From the NCBI RefSeq assembly GCF_014295035.1, contig NZ_CP060404.1:1220001-1284000 (forward strand): a DNA stretch of 64,000 nt. The letters are read 5' to 3'. The notes beneath the pieces were generated by a model that had not been told where the DNA came from, made no database searches, and saw only the letters and a list, made by a program, of their open reading frames with translations. Shown in pieces: positions 16,598-26,773 of this stretch. This stretch comes from Streptomyces buecherae. GTDB taxonomy: Bacteria > Actinomycetota > Actinomycetes > Streptomycetales > Streptomycetaceae. The first letter of the stretch is position 1. Each line of letters begins with the position of its first letter. The translations under genes were made by a program, and so were the position numbers.

Positions 16598-17935
16598 TCA
16601 CAGCGGAACGCGCAGTGCCCCGTCGATCAGTTCGGCGGCCTCGGAGGTCGCGGCGCATCCGCTCTCGACGAGATGCTCGCGCACCGCGCGGAGCCGGTCC
16701 CGTAAGCGCTGCGATTCCATTCCGCGCGCCCGCTGTGCCATTTCCACCGCGGTCGCCCCCGCCCGATCCGCGTCCCCCTGGCGCAACTCGATATGCGTGA
16801 GCATCGCCAGCCGGTGTACCCGGCCCCGGTCGTGCGCGGGAGTGTCCACCGCGGCCGTGGCGTGTTCGCGGGCCGCGTCCAGGTCACCGAGGTTCAACAG
16901 CGCCTCGGCGACCTGCACGTTCACCAAGCCCGGCTGTACGTAGCCGGTCTCGTCGGGCTCCTGTCCGGGGCGGATGCGCTCGGCGGCGCTCTCCGCGCGC
17001 CGGATACAGGACAGCGCCCCCGCGTCGTCGCCGAGCCGGGCGTACGCCTTGGCCTGCATGGCGTACAGGTCGGCCGCGAGGGCGGGGGTGATACGGGGGC
17101 CGGCGGCGCGCAGCGCCGATTCGGCGAAGGCGACCGCCTGCCGGTGTTCGCGCATGTGCAGCGACTGGTTGACCAACAGCGCGATGACGTAGGCGCCGAG
17201 GCCGCGGTCGCCGCTGGCCTTGGCGAGCCGCAGGGCCTGGTGGAAGTAGCGCTGGGCGAGCCCGTGCGCGTCGGAGTCGTACGCGCAGATCCCCGCGACG
17301 GCGACGAGTCCGCCGGTGGCGCGGTGGAGTTGCCGCCCCGTCGCGTCCGGGTAGCTGCCCCGCAGCAGCGGCGCGGCCTCGGAGATCAGGAAGCCGACGA
17401 CGCGGGCGCGGGTCGCCACGCCGCCCGCCTTGCGGTACATCTGCTCGTAGTGGGCGCGGGCCGAGCGGAGCATGGTGATGTCGCGCATGCTGACCCGGGT
17501 CATGCCCTCCCGCGAGACGTCCGCGTCCTCCGGCGGGTTCTCCCACTCCCATACGGGGATGACCGCGGGGGTGCCGGTGACGGCGGGGGCCCGCACGATG
17601 TGGGGGCGCTGCTGTTCGTCCGAGCGCCACAGCGCGGTGGCGCGCTCCACGAAGCCGGACAGCGGCGTGCCGGCCCCGCGCGCGCTGCCGGGGGTGCCGA
17701 GGCCGATGGCGTCGAGGGTCAGCGCGCGGTGCAGCCGCTCGCCGAGCACCTCGCAGATCAGGTCGGGCACCTGTCCCCGGGGGCGCTGCCCCTTCAACCA
17801 GCGGGCCACGGCGGTGTGTTCGTAGCGCAGCTCCATGCCGCGCGCCCGGCCCGCCTCGTTGACGTGTGCCGCCAGTGCCGCGTGCGAGATGCCCGCCTCG
17901 TCCAGCACGGCGTCGAGCAGTGTGTTGGGCTCCAT
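16598..17935 (-). CDS. Helix-turn-helix/TPR regulator of the Streptomyces NsdA-like type
   Basis: The 445-residue protein begins with MEPNTLLDAVLDEAGISHAA. Its N-terminal region is helix-turn-helix-like (ISHAALAAHVNEAGRARG, then YEHTAVARWLKGQRPRGQVP), and about 300 residues of helical repeats follow (LAQRYFHQALRLAKASGDR, YAMQAKAYARLGDDAGAL, VAEALLNLGDLDAAREHA). This is the structure of a large Streptomyces family that includes the developmental/antibiotic repressor NsdA; membership rather than orthology is what I claim. No signal peptide or membrane segment. It sits alone between NUDIX and phosphatase genes. Targets are unknown. Confidence 0.75.
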   Translation of the reverse strand: MEPNTLLDAVLDEAGISHAALAAHVNEAGRARGMELRYEHTAVARWLKGQRPRGQVPDLICEVLGERLHRALTLDAIGLGTPGSARGAGTPLSGFVERATALWRSDEQQRPHIVRAPAVTGTPAVIPVWEWENPPEDADVSREGMTRVSMRDITMLRSARAHYEQMYRKAGGVATRARVVGFLISEAAPLLRGSYPDATGRQLHRATGGLVAVAGICAYDSDAHGLAQRYFHQALRLAKASGDRGLGAYVIALLVNQSLHMREHRQAVAFAESALRAAGPRITPALAADLYAMQAKAYARLGDDAGALSCIRRAESAAERIRPGQEPDETGYVQPGLVNVQVAEALLNLGDLDAAREHATAAVDTPAHDRGRVHRLAMLTHIELRQGDADRAGATAVEMAQRARGMESQRLRDRLRAVREHLVESGCAATSEAAELIDGALRVPL

Positions 17936-18146
17936 GCCGCCCTCCCGATGCCTCCGGTCAGTTCAGCGTAACGGGGTCGCGCGCACACGGGGTGTGAACT
18001 TCGCGTACGGCCACGGGCCGCCGCCGCTTCCGCCCCGGCCGCCCGGCCCTGACCTGCGGCGCCGCCCGGGCGACCGCGGTTACGCGGGTCCCGGCCGCAC
18101 CGGAGCGCGCCCGGCCCCTCGCCCGCCACGCGCTCCCCGGCCGCCG

Positions 18147-19448
18147 CTAGGAGAGCTGTACGTCACTGGTGAGCGGCAGCGGCACGGACAGTTGGGCGGG
18201 CACCCGGCTGCGGTCGTTGCGCAGGACGAGGAGCGCCGCGTCGTCGCCGAGCCGCCCGCCGGTGTGCCGCAGCAGCGCGCCCCGTACCCGGTCGACGACG
18301 GCCTGCGGGTGCACCGGCCCGCCGCGCGCGGCCTCCGTCAGCGCCCAGGCCAGCGGGAAGAAGTCGCCCGCGGCGTTGCGGGCGTCCTCGGCTCCGTCGG
18401 TGTAGAGCACCAGCGCCTCCCCGGGGAGCAACAGGACGCAGCGGGTGGGCACCGGCAGGTCGGGCAGCGGGAACAGGCCGAGCGGCGGCATGCTCTCGCC
18501 CGGCGCCAGTTGCCGCACCCGGGGCAGCGACGGCCGGTGCGGCAGCACGCACCGCCCGGTTCCGTGCGGCCCCGGCCGCCGGGGGCCGACCGGGCCGCCA
18601 AGGCCCTGGCCCACCAGCAGGAACGGCCACGGGTGGCCGCAGTTGAGCGCCATCACCTCGCCCGAGGGCCGCACTTCGAGCAGGAGCACGGTCACGAACT
18701 CCTCGGCGACCGGGTGCCCGGCACCGGGGCGCCCGGTCGCCGTGGACGCCGCGGACGCCGTCGTGCGCTCGCGCAGGTGCCGCCGCAGGGTGCGCTCCAG
18801 GCGCCGTAGGACGCCGGCGAGTTCCACCTCGTCGTGGGCGGCCTCGCGGAAGCTGCCGAGTACGGCGGCGACGGTGTCGAGCGCGGCCAGGCCGTGCCCG
18901 CGCACGTCGCCGATGACGATCCGCACCCCGTACGGAGTGGCCACCGCCTCGTACAGGTCGCCGCCGACCACCGCGTCCCGACTGGCGGACAACTGTCCGC
19001 CCGCCAAGGCGAGTTGGTCAAGGCGGTGTGGCAGCGGGCGCAGCAGGGTCTGTTGGGCGGCGACGGCCACGCCCCGGGTGCGGTGCAACTCGCGCACCAG
19101 GCGCTGTCTGCGCCGGTTGGCCAGCCCGCAGGCGACGAGCACGATGAGGATCGAGCAGCAGGTGCCCAGGGGCGCGCTCGACGGATCTCGCGGCCCGAAC
19201 CTCGCCATCGGCACCAGGGCGAGGAGTGCGCACGCGCCGCCGAGGAGCACCCGCTTGCACTCGCCGCCCAGGGCGAGGGCCAGCGCGGGGGCGGCGGCCA
19301 GCAGCGGTTCGAGGCGCAGCCCGGGTGGGGCGGTCAACTCCAGGATCAGCACCGCGAGCACCCACAGGCCCGGCAGTACGGTCACGAGCAGCCGCGGGCC
19401 TCGCGCCGGCGCCGATCGCGTCGCGCCCACCGCCTTGGTTCCGATCAT
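18147..19448 (-). CDS. Membrane-anchored PP2C/SpoIIE-type serine phosphatase
   Basis: The 433-residue protein has about four membrane segments in residues 20-110 (LLVTVLPGLWVLAVLILEL, LLLAAAPALALALG, and ILIVLVACGLANRR). A cytoplasmic SpoIIE/PP2C domain follows (VVGGDLYEAV around residue 160, IVIGDVRGHGLAALDTVAAV and a C-terminal VLYTDGAEDARN, then GDDAALLVLR). The Asp residues of GGDLY, GDVRGHG, TDG and GDD form the metal centre. Such phosphatases act on anti-sigma-factor antagonists in Streptomyces; no partner gene is adjacent. The start is ATG 19448. Confidence 0.9.
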   Translation of the reverse strand: MIGTKAVGATRSAPARGPRLLVTVLPGLWVLAVLILELTAPPGLRLEPLLAAAPALALALGGECKRVLLGGACALLALVPMARFGPRDPSSAPLGTCCSILIVLVACGLANRRRQRLVRELHRTRGVAVAAQQTLLRPLPHRLDQLALAGGQLSASRDAVVGGDLYEAVATPYGVRIVIGDVRGHGLAALDTVAAVLGSFREAAHDEVELAGVLRRLERTLRRHLRERTTASAASTATGRPGAGHPVAEEFVTVLLLEVRPSGEVMALNCGHPWPFLLVGQGLGGPVGPRRPGPHGTGRCVLPHRPSLPRVRQLAPGESMPPLGLFPLPDLPVPTRCVLLLPGEALVLYTDGAEDARNAAGDFFPLAWALTEAARGGPVHPQAVVDRVRGALLRHTGGRLGDDAALLVLRNDRSRVPAQLSVPLPLTSDVQLS

Positions 19449-19762
19449 CCACCGGCCCCCTTAGCTGCCCGTTGAGGCGGTCGGGCGGCCCCTGACCTTC
19501 GAGTGGCGGGGACTGCGCGACCGGGACGATTGTGGCGACCATCGACACGGCGTTGACTACTTAAGGTGTCCTTCTCACTCCTTCGGGTGAGGGCACCTCG
19601 AACACCGCGTCGCCCTGGTGCACACGCGCCCGAGAGTCGAACGTCTCCGCCTCCCGCGCGGTCGCCGGGTCGCGCGACACGGTCGCGGCCACGGCGCGCT
19701 CCCCACTCCCGTGCGCCCCTGAGCTGTCGGCCCGCCGGCCGGGCGCCCCCGTGGCGCACGAA
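19449..19762. other. Spacer upstream of the phosphatase gene
   Basis: No gene seen. It should contain the phosphatase promoter. A hairpin with outer arms AGGTG / CACCT and inner arms CTCAC / GTGAG lies at 19564-19598, 116-150 bases before the start codon, and could be a leader structure. Confidence 0.4.
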
Positions 19763-19797
19763 GGGCGTACCCCGCGCGTGATGCGCGGGGCACGCCC
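19763..19797 (-). terminator. Terminator of the pheST operon
   Basis: Hairpin GGGCGTACCCCGCGC / GCGCGGGGCACGCCC (one mismatch) with a 5-base loop, 41 bases beyond the pheT stop. Confidence 0.78.
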
Positions 19798-19837
19798 CTG
19801 GTGTGGTTCCGGGGCGCCGTCGGCGCCCGGTTGCGGA

Positions 19838-22375
19838 TCAGGCTCCGCGCAGCACCGCCCCGGTGCGCTCGACGGCGGTGGCGACCGCCGCGTCCCGGGC
19901 CGCCGACGCCTCGTCAGCGGTCAGCGTGCGGTCGCTCGCCCGCAGCCGCAGCGCGTAGGCCAGCGACTTCTTGCCCGCGCCGAGCTGCTCGCCGGTGAAC
20001 TGGTCGAACAGCCGCACCGATTCGAGCAGTGCGCCGGCGCCCTCCCGCAGCGCCGTCTCCACGTCGGCGGCCGGCACCGAGGCGTCGACGATCAGGGCGA
20101 CGTCACGGGTGGCCACCGGGAAGGTGGACACGTGCGGCGCCTGTACGGGTCCCGGCGTCGCCCGCTCCAGGCGGTCGAGCTCGATCTCCATGGCGCTGGT
20201 GCGCTCCGGCAGGCCGAGCGTCTTGATCACCCGGGGGTGCAGCTCGCCCGCGTTGCCGACCAGCACCTCCTGGCCGTCCACGACGGCCAGCAGCGCGGCG
20301 CAGCGGCCGGGGTGCCAGGGGGCCTGCTGGTCCTGGCGGACGATCAGCTCGACGCCCGCCTGTCGGGCGACCGCGCGCCCGGCCTCGATGGCGTCGCTCC
20401 AGTCCGCCGGGCGGCCCTTGCCCCACCAGCCCGCGCGCTCACGCGTGCCGGCCAGCACGACCGCGGCGCGGCGCGGCTGCCGCGGCAGGGCCGTGTTCAG
20501 CGCGGCGATCTCCGTGTCGCTGGGCCGACGGTCCACCGGCAGCCGCACGGCGGCCACGGCGACCTCGTCGGGGGTCGCCGCCGCGCGGAAGACCAGGCCG
20601 GTCTCGAACAGCGCGAGGTCGTGCTCGCCACGGCCGTCGTTGCGGCGCAGCGCGCCCAGCAGCCCCGGCAGCAGCGTGGTGCGCAGCACCGGCTCGGTGT
20701 CCGAGAGCGGGTTGGCCAGGCGTACGGTCGCGCGCCGCGGGTCGTCGGAGTCCAACCCGAGCTGGTCGAGGATCTCCTCGCTGGTGAACGGGTAGTTGGG
20801 CGCCTCGGTGTAGCCGGCCCCGGCCAGCGCCCGGCCGACCCGGCGGTGCAGCCGCTGACGCTCGGTCAGGCCACGCCCAGCGGGCGGCTGGGGCAGCGTG
20901 GCGGGCAGGTTGGCGTACCCCTCCAGGCGGATGACCTCCTCGGCGAGGTCGTTGGGGGCGCCCAGGTCCGGCCGCCAGCTCGGGACGGTGACCACCAGCT
21001 CGTCCTGCCCGTAGACGTCGCAGCCGACCTCCTGGAGGCGCCGGACGACGGTCTCGCGCCCGTAGGCGACGCCGGCGACCCGGTCAGGGTGGTCGGCGGA
21101 CATCGTGATGGTGCGCGGTCCGCTGGGCGCGGTGACCTCGGTGACGCCGGCCTCGGCCGTGCCGCCGGCGAGCAGGACGAGCAGGTCGACGGCGCGCTGC
21201 GCGGCGGCGGAGGTCGCCTCCGGGTCAACGCCCCGCTCGAAGCGCCGGGACGCCTCCGAGGAGATCTTGTGGCGGCGGGCCGTACGGGCGATCGAGACGG
21301 CGTCGAAGTGCGCGGCCTCGATCACCACGTCGGTGGTGCCGACGCTCTCGCCGGAGGTCGGGTCCGCGGCGACATCGGCGATCTCGGTGTTGGCGCCGCC
21401 CATGACCCCGGCGAGGCCGATGGGCCCGTTGTCGTCGGTGATCACCAGGTCCTCGGCGTCCAGGACCCGCTTGACGCCCTCCAGCGTGGTGAGCTTCTCG
21501 CCCGGCGTGGCCCGCCGGACGCCGATGGTGCCGCTGATCCGGGACCGGTCGTAGGTGTGGAGCGGCTGGCCGAGTTCAAGCATCACGTAGTTGGCGACGT
21601 CCACGGTCAGCGAGATGGGCCGCATGCCGGCCTTCTGCAGGCGGCGCTGGAGCCAGATCGGCGAGCGCGCCTCGGGCGAGAGGCCGACGACGGTGCGCGC
21701 GGTGAACCGGTCGCAGCCGACCGGGTCGCTCACGCTCACCGGGTAGCCGTAGCCGTTGGGCGCCGGCACGTCCAGCAGGGCCGGGTCGCGCAGCGGCAGC
21801 CCGTAGGCGGTGGCGGTCTCGCGGGCTACGCCGCGCAGGGATAGGCAGTACCCGCGATCGGGCGTGACCGCGATGTCGAGCACCTCGTCCCGCAGCTCGA
21901 GCAGTTCGATGGCGTCGGTGCCCACCTCGTGCTCGGGCGGCAGCACGATGATGCCGTCGTGGTCGTCGGACATGCCCAGCTCGCTGGCGGAGCAGATCAT
22001 GCCCTCGGAGACGTGGCCGTACGTCTTGCGCGCGGAGATCTTGAAGCCGCCGGGCAGTTCGGCGCCGGGCAGCACGACGACGACCTTGTCGCCGACCGCG
22101 AAGTTGCTGGCGCCGCAGATGATGTTCTGCGGCTCGCCCGTGTTGTTGGCCTGGCCGACGTCGACCTGGCAGTAGCGGATGGGCTTCTTGAAGCCTTCGA
22201 GCACCTCGATGGCGAGCACCTTGCCGACGACGAGCGGGCCGGTGAGCCCGGCGCCGAGCTGCTCGACGGTCTCCACCTCAAGGCCGGCGGCGACGAGCTT
22301 GGCCTGCACGTCACGGCCGGTCTCACCGGCTGGCAGGTCCACGTACTCCCGCAGCCAGGAAAGCGGGATTCGCAT
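19838..22375 (-). CDS. pheT: Phenylalanine--tRNA ligase beta subunit
   Basis: The 845-residue protein starts [18 protein letters not shown]. It shows the EMAP/OB-type tRNA-binding domain (residues about 40-150, [20 protein letters not shown]), B3/B4 editing region ([16 protein letters not shown]), B5 domain ([18 protein letters not shown]), catalytic-like core and the C-terminal anticodon-binding FDX-ACB domain ([20 protein letters not shown]). Length is normal. It pairs with PheS as an alpha2-beta2 enzyme that charges tRNA-Phe. Its ATG overlaps the pheS stop codon in TGATG, so translation is coupled. Confidence 0.97.
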   Translation of the reverse strand: MRIPLSWLREYVDLPAGETGRDVQAKLVAAGLEVETVEQLGAGLTGPLVVGKVLAIEVLEGFKKPIRYCQVDVGQANNTGEPQNIICGASNFAVGDKVVVVLPGAELPGGFKISARKTYGHVSEGMICSASELGMSDDHDGIIVLPPEHEVGTDAIELLELRDEVLDIAVTPDRGYCLSLRGVARETATAYGLPLRDPALLDVPAPNGYGYPVSVSDPVGCDRFTARTVVGLSPEARSPIWLQRRLQKAGMRPISLTVDVANYVMLELGQPLHTYDRSRISGTIGVRRATPGEKLTTLEGVKRVLDAEDLVITDDNGPIGLAGVMGGANTEIADVAADPTSGESVGTTDVVIEAAHFDAVSIARTARRHKISSEASRRFERGVDPEATSAAAQRAVDLLVLLAGGTAEAGVTEVTAPSGPRTITMSADHPDRVAGVAYGRETVVRRLQEVGCDVYGQDELVVTVPSWRPDLGAPNDLAEEVIRLEGYANLPATLPQPPAGRGLTERQRLHRRVGRALAGAGYTEAPNYPFTSEEILDQLGLDSDDPRRATVRLANPLSDTEPVLRTTLLPGLLGALRRNDGRGEHDLALFETGLVFRAAATPDEVAVAAVRLPVDRRPSDTEIAALNTALPRQPRRAAVVLAGTRERAGWWGKGRPADWSDAIEAGRAVARQAGVELIVRQDQQAPWHPGRCAALLAVVDGQEVLVGNAGELHPRVIKTLGLPERTSAMEIELDRLERATPGPVQAPHVSTFPVATRDVALIVDASVPAADVETALREGAGALLESVRLFDQFTGEQLGAGKKSLAYALRLRASDRTLTADEASAARDAAVATAVERTGAVLRGA

Positions 22376-23538
22376 CAGATCTCCATCCCGAACGGCCGGG
22401 TGAAGCGCACGTCACCCTCGACCATGTCTCGCATGTCCTCGACGTTGTGGCGGAACATCAGCATCCGCTCGATGCCGAACCCGAAGGCGAAGCCGCTGTA
22501 CCTCTCCGGGTCGATGCCGCAGGCGACCAGCACGCGCGGGTTGACCATGCCGCAGCCGCCCAGCTCGATCCAGCCCTCCGAGGAGCAGGTGCGGCAGGGC
22601 CGGTCCGGGTTGCCGACCGACTCGCCGTGGCACACGTAGCACTGCATGTCCATCTCGGCGGACGGCTCGGTGAACGGGAAGTAGTTCGGCCGCAACCGGG
22701 TGCGCACGCCGGCGCCGAACAGGGCGCCGACCATGTGGTCCAGGGTGCCCTTGAGGTCGGCCATGGTCAGACCCTCGTCGATGGCCAGCAGCTCCACCTG
22801 GTGGAAGACGGGGGTGTGGGTGGCGTCGAGTTCGTCCGTGCGGTAGACGCGGCCCGGGCACACCACGTAGATGGGCGGCTCGCGGTCGAGCATCGAGCGC
22901 ACCTGGACCGGCGAGGTGTGGGTCCGCAGCACGATGCCGGACTCCGCGTCCTGCTCGGCGTCCTGCTTGGCGTCCTGCTTGGCCGCTCCTCCGCCGTCGG
23001 TGGCGCGCACGAAGAAGGTGTCCTGCATGGCGCGCGCCGGGTGGTCGGGCGTGAAGTTGAGCGCGTCGAAGTTGAACCACTCCGCCTCGACCTCGGGACC
23101 CTCGGCCACCTCGTAGCCCATCGCGACGAAGACGTCCTCGATGCGCTCGGAGAGGGTCGTCAGCGGGTGCCGGGCGCCGGGCGTGAACCGGTCGGTGGGC
23201 AGCGTGACGTCCACCGCCTCCTCGACCAGCACGCGCGCGTCGCGCTCCGCCTCCAACTCCTCCTGGCGCGCCTTGAGCGCCCGCGACACCTCGCCACGGG
23301 CCCCGCCGACGCGCTTGCCCGCGTCCGCCTTGGCCTGCGGCGGCAGCGCGCCGATCTCGCGGTTGGCCAGGGCCAGCGGCGAGCGGTCGCCGGTGTGCGC
23401 GATCTTCGCCTCGTGCAGGGCCGCGAGGTCCCCGGCCGCGGCGAACGCGGCCAGTGCCTCGTCCCGCATCCGGGCGATCTCTTCCGGTTTCAGTGCCTCG
23501 ACCTCTACCGGGTCAAAGGACTTGTTGGGTGCCGACAT
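22375..23538 (-). CDS. pheS: Phenylalanine--tRNA ligase alpha subunit
   Basis: The 387-residue catalytic subunit has an N-terminal coiled coil that binds tRNA (residues 15-95). Class II synthetase motifs follow: motif 1 region [20 protein letters not shown], motif 2 [16 protein letters not shown] and motif 3 [11 protein letters not shown] CxxC...CxxC pair ([16 protein letters not shown]) typical of actinobacterial PheS is intact. Between the DTFFVRAT strand and the [12 protein letters not shown] strand there is an extra hydrophilic loop, [12 protein letters not shown], encoded by a 12-base tandem repeat. The loop makes the protein slightly longer than usual. First gene of the pheST operon. 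Confidence 0.97.
   Translation of the reverse strand: MSAPNKSFDPVEVEALKPEEIARMRDEALAAFAAAGDLAALHEAKIAHTGDRSPLALANREIGALPPQAKADAGKRVGGARGEVSRALKARQEELEAERDARVLVEEAVDVTLPTDRFTPGARHPLTTLSERIEDVFVAMGYEVAEGPEVEAEWFNFDALNFTPDHPARAMQDTFFVRATDGGGAAKQDAKQDAEQDAESGIVLRTHTSPVQVRSMLDREPPIYVVCPGRVYRTDELDATHTPVFHQVELLAIDEGLTMADLKGTLDHMVGALFGAGVRTRLRPNYFPFTEPSAEMDMQCYVCHGESVGNPDRPCRTCSSEGWIELGGCGMVNPRVLVACGIDPERYSGFAFGFGIERMLMFRHNVEDMRDMVEGDVRFTRPFGMEI
22946..22981. repeat. 12-bp tandem repeat inside pheS
   Basis: Three copies of GCGTCCTGCTYG in frame, encoding the repeated (K/E)QDA loop between two conserved strands of PheS. Confidence 0.9.
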
Positions 23539-23721
23539 CTCTTCCCGTGCTTCCGATTGGCTGCTGGCTTCGCCCCGCCTCGGCGCCTCGATCTCGTCCG
23601 GATGCCGAGCACGTGTGGCTCAGCCGACGATGGTGGTGCCAAAGGTGCCAAAGGTCGAGTCTACGGGGCGGGTGTACTCGTCCGAGCCCGTAGGGGTCGC
23701 CGGGCCACCGCCCGACGGTGG

Positions 23722-24909
23722 TCAGGCCAGGTGGGCCGGGGCCCCCACGGGCAGGGTAAATCGGAACTCGGCGCCGCCGGCCCTGGAGCGGCCGACCGTG
23801 ATGGTCCCGCCGTGCGCCTCGACGATGCCCTTGACGATGTAGAGCCCGAGCCCGGTGCCGCCGCGCTTGCTGCCGCGCCAGAAGCGGGTGAAGACGCGCC
23901 CCATGGACTCCTCGGGGATGCCGGAGCCCTCGTCGCTGATGGTGACGGCGGTGCTCGGCTGGGCTGCGGAGTCCACGGCTGACCCTTCTGGCTGGGCGGT
24001 GACGACGGTGGGGGTCACCTCGATGGTGACGGTTCCCTCGCCGTGCCGCACCGCGTTTTCCAGCAGGTTGCCCAGCACCTGGTCGACCTTGTCCGGATCG
24101 GCCCACAGGTCCGGCAGCGGCTCCACGACCTTGATGAGGAACAGGTCGGGGCGCTGGCCGGCCGTGGTGTGCGCCTGCACGTGACGGCGCACGGCGGCGG
24201 CCATGTCCACGCACTGGCGGCGCACCTCGAGGCGCCCGGAGTCGATGCGGGAGATGTCCAGCAGTTCGGCTATCAACCGGGTGACCCGGTTGGCGTCGGC
24301 GTCCACCGTCTCCAGCATCAGCCGCTTCTGGTCGTCGGTGAACCTCTCCCACTTCGCCAGCAGCGTGGCCGTGAACCCCTTGACCGAGGTCAGCGGCGAG
24401 CGCAGCTCGTGCGCGACGGTGGCGATCAGCTCCGCGTTACTGCGCTCGGTACGGCGCCTGGCCTCGGTGCCGCGCAGGGTGACCACGAGGCGGCGCAGCG
24501 GACCGGTGGGGCGCGCCCGCACGTACCGCGCGGCAACCAGGACCTCGCGCCCGCCGGGCAGCAGCAGGTTGCGCTCCGGCTGGCCGACCCGGGTGGTCAG
24601 CCCGCCGTACGGATCGGTCAGCGCCCACCAGCGGCGCCCCTCCAGGTCCTCCAGGGGCAGCACCCGTTCGAGCTGGTGGCCGATGGCCTCGGCGGCGGGC
24701 GTGGCCGTGATGCGGGCCGCCGCGGCGTTGAAGCAGGTCACCCGGCCCCGCTCGTCGGCGACCACGAGGCCGTCCGGCAGGTCGTCGGGGTGCGGTCCGA
24801 TGGCGGACGCCTCACCCGTCCACGCGTCGATCTCGCCGGGCGGGCACTGTCTTGGCGCATGCGAGGTGGCCGCTGTCGCGCCGGAAACCCTGACGTCCAA
24901 TCCCCGCAC
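23722..24909 (-). CDS. Cytoplasmic PAS-domain sensor histidine kinase
   Basis: The 395-residue kinase lacks membrane segments. A PAS domain (residues about 40-140, LPDGLVVADERGRVTCFNAA) precedes the HisKA domain with the phosphorylated His in ATVAHELRSPLTSVKGF. HATPase motifs follow: N box GNLLENAVRHGEG, G1 ISDEGSGIPEES and G2 GGTGLGLYIVKGIVEAHGG. No response-regulator gene is adjacent, so its partner is elsewhere. It follows pheS upstream on the same strand with a 183-base spacer. The start is GTG 24909. Confidence 0.92.
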   Translation of the reverse strand: MRGLDVRVSGATAATSHAPRQCPPGEIDAWTGEASAIGPHPDDLPDGLVVADERGRVTCFNAAAARITATPAAEAIGHQLERVLPLEDLEGRRWWALTDPYGGLTTRVGQPERNLLLPGGREVLVAARYVRARPTGPLRRLVVTLRGTEARRRTERSNAELIATVAHELRSPLTSVKGFTATLLAKWERFTDDQKRLMLETVDADANRVTRLIAELLDISRIDSGRLEVRRQCVDMAAAVRRHVQAHTTAGQRPDLFLIKVVEPLPDLWADPDKVDQVLGNLLENAVRHGEGTVTIEVTPTVVTAQPEGSAVDSAAQPSTAVTISDEGSGIPEESMGRVFTRFWRGSKRGGTGLGLYIVKGIVEAHGGTITVGRSRAGGAEFRFTLPVGAPAHLA

Positions 24910-24974
24910 CCCCTCTCGGGCCCCAGGGCCGCAACCCTACTAGGTCGAGGTGACGCAGCGGAGCCCCTCCGTCG

Positions 24975-25817
24975 CTACGAGCTGGCGCGCTGGGCGCGCG
25001 CGGAGGCGTACAGGCACACGGCGGCGGCGGTCGCCAGGTTCAGGCTCTCGGCCTTGCCGTGGATGGGCACCCGCACCACCTCGTCGGCCAGCGCGCGGGT
25101 CTCCTCCGGCAGCCCCCACGCCTCGTTGCCGAAGACCCAGGCCGTGGGGCCGCTCATGCGCCCGGCGTCCAGCTCCGCGTCCAGGTCCCGCTGGCCCGCC
25201 CCGTCCGCGGCGAGCACCCGTACGCCCGCCTCGTGCAGCCCGCTCACCACCCGCTCGATCGGCACGCCGACGGTGACGGGCAGGTGGAAGAGCGAACCGA
25301 CCGACGCGCGGACGGACTTGGGGTTGTACAAGTCGACGGAGGCGTCGGTGAGGATGACGGCGTCGGCGCCCGCGGCGTCCGCGCAGCGCAGCACCGTGCC
25401 GGCGTTGCCGGGGTCGCGTACGTGGGCGAGCACGGCGATCAGCCGGGGGCGGGCGGCCAGCACGTCGGACAGCGGCGAGTCCAGGAACCGGCAGACCCCG
25501 ACCAGGCCCTGCGGGGTGACCGTCTGCGAGATCTCGGCGACGACGGCGTCGCTGGCGGTGTGCACCGGCACGGACGCGACGCGGGCGGCCTCGACGATGT
25601 CGGCGTGCCGCTCGGCGGCCTCGACGGTGGCGAACACCTCGACCAGCGTCCCCTGGCCCGCGTCCGCGTCGGCGCGGTGCCGGACGACCGCCTCGCGTAC
25701 CGCCTGCGGCCCCTCGGCGAGGAACCTGCGCTCCTTGGCCCGGGCGTTGCGGCGGGCCAGTCGGCGGGCGGCCAGGACGCGGGGCGATCGCGGAGAGGTC
25801 AGCTCGGGGGCCGCCAT
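24975..25817 (-). CDS. TrmH/SpoU-family RNA 2'-O-methyltransferase
   Basis: The 280-residue SPOUT enzyme has an N-terminal L30e-like substrate-binding domain (LAARRLARRNARAKERRFLA). The knotted SAM-binding domain has motif 1 LAHVRDPGNAGTVLRCADAA, motif 2 WVFGNEAWGLPEETRALAD and motif 3 ESLNLATAAAVCLY. It methylates a ribose in rRNA or tRNA; which base cannot be told. It lies between the ribosomal operon and the kinase gene, behind a strong terminator, so it probably has its own promoter around 25820-25890. Confidence 0.93.
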   Translation of the reverse strand: MAAPELTSPRSPRVLAARRLARRNARAKERRFLAEGPQAVREAVVRHRADADAGQGTLVEVFATVEAAERHADIVEAARVASVPVHTASDAVVAEISQTVTPQGLVGVCRFLDSPLSDVLAARPRLIAVLAHVRDPGNAGTVLRCADAAGADAVILTDASVDLYNPKSVRASVGSLFHLPVTVGVPIERVVSGLHEAGVRVLAADGAGQRDLDAELDAGRMSGPTAWVFGNEAWGLPEETRALADEVVRVPIHGKAESLNLATAAAVCLYASARAQRASS

Positions 25818-25895
25818 GTGGTGGTACTCGCTTCCGGTGCGGGGGTTCCAGCGAAGGGCCCGCGCTGGCGCTGGGCCGGCACGGGAGGGGCGAAG

Positions 25896-25936
25896 ACATC
25901 GGACCCGCAGGCGGTCGCCGCCTGCGGGTCCGATGT
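25896..25936 (-). terminator. Terminator of the infC-rpmI-rplT operon
   Basis: Perfect 19-bp stem ACATCGGACCCGCAGGCGG with a 3-base TCG loop, 36 bases beyond the rplT stop. Confidence 0.87.
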
Positions 25937-25971
25937 GGGGCGGGCGCTTAGGCCCGGGCCTGGAAAACCGC

Positions 25972-26355
25972 TCAGGCGGCCTTCGGGGCGTTGACGTCGC
26001 TGGGCAGCGCCTTCTGGGCCACCTCGACGAGCGCCGCGAACGCGTTGGCGTCGTTGACCGCGAGCTCGGCCAGGATCTTGCGGTCCACCTCGACGTTGGC
26101 GGCCTTCAGACCCTGGATGAAGCGGTTGTACGTCATGCCGTTGGCACGGGCGGCGGCGTTGATGCGCTGGATCCAGAGCTGCCGGAAGTCGCCCTTGCGC
26201 TTCTTGCGGTCGTTGTAGTTGTAGACGAGGGAGTGGGTGACCTGCTCCTTCGCCTTCCGGTACAGGCGCGAGCGCTGGCCCCGGTAGCCGCTGGCCTGCT
26301 CCAGGATCGCCCGGCGCTTCTTGTGGGCGTTGACTGCCCGCTTGACGCGTGCCAC
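25972..26355 (-). CDS. rplT: 50S ribosomal protein L20
   Basis: The 127-residue protein reads [20 protein letters not shown] and contains the conserved [20 protein letters not shown] and [19 protein letters not shown] stretches. It binds 23S rRNA early in 50S assembly and in many bacteria represses its own operon. Start GTG 26355 has AAGGAG upstream. Third gene of the infC operon, 98 bases after rpmI. Confidence 0.98.
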   Translation of the reverse strand: MARVKRAVNAHKKRRAILEQASGYRGQRSRLYRKAKEQVTHSLVYNYNDRKKRKGDFRQLWIQRINAAARANGMTYNRFIQGLKAANVEVDRKILAELAVNDANAFAALVEVAQKALPSDVNAPKAA

Positions 26356-26453
26356 TTGATTAACTCCTTGTACGGGGCCGCGGTTACCTCACGCGGCCCG
26401 GAAACGAATGGGTCCCGAACCGTTCTGCCAGCCCCGCCGCAGCGGGGCCGACA

Positions 26454-26648
26454 TCACTTGCCGAGAAGCTTCTTGACCTTCTTGGCGTCGGCCGGGGCCA
26501 GCTCCACGGTCCCCGCGAGGCGGCGCGTCAGCGTGGACGACTTGTGCTCGAGAAGGTGGCGGCGACCGGCGCGCTGGCGGACCACCTTGCCGGAACCGGT
26601 GATCTTGAAGCGCTTGCTGGCACCACTGTGGGTCTTGTTCTTCGGCAT
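26454..26648 (-). CDS. rpmI: 50S ribosomal protein L35
   Basis: The 64-residue basic protein [20 protein letters not shown] is a textbook L35, ending [14 protein letters not shown] 26648 is the correct start; the in-frame extension upstream to 26696 is not conserved. GGAGAG lies 8-13 bases upstream. Second gene of the infC operon. Confidence 0.98.
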   Translation of the reverse strand: MPKNKTHSGASKRFKITGSGKVVRQRAGRRHLLEHKSSTLTRRLAGTVELAPADAKKVKKLLGK

Positions 26649-26773
26649 GTCGCCGTTCTCTCCTCGTCGGGGCGCCCCCGCGGCCGTTGCGGGCACGCGA
26701 GCGCGTCAGCTCGTTCAGTGTGGGTTCCGGGGCGTGGCCCCGGGGCGGCGGCCTCGGGCTCAGGCCGCCACGA

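Noticed and set aside
19564-19598. Two-level hairpin upstream of the PP2C gene, considered as a riboswitch or tRNA-like element
   Set aside because: Too small for a tRNA, no known riboswitch core, and no terminator or sequestered ribosome site linked to it.
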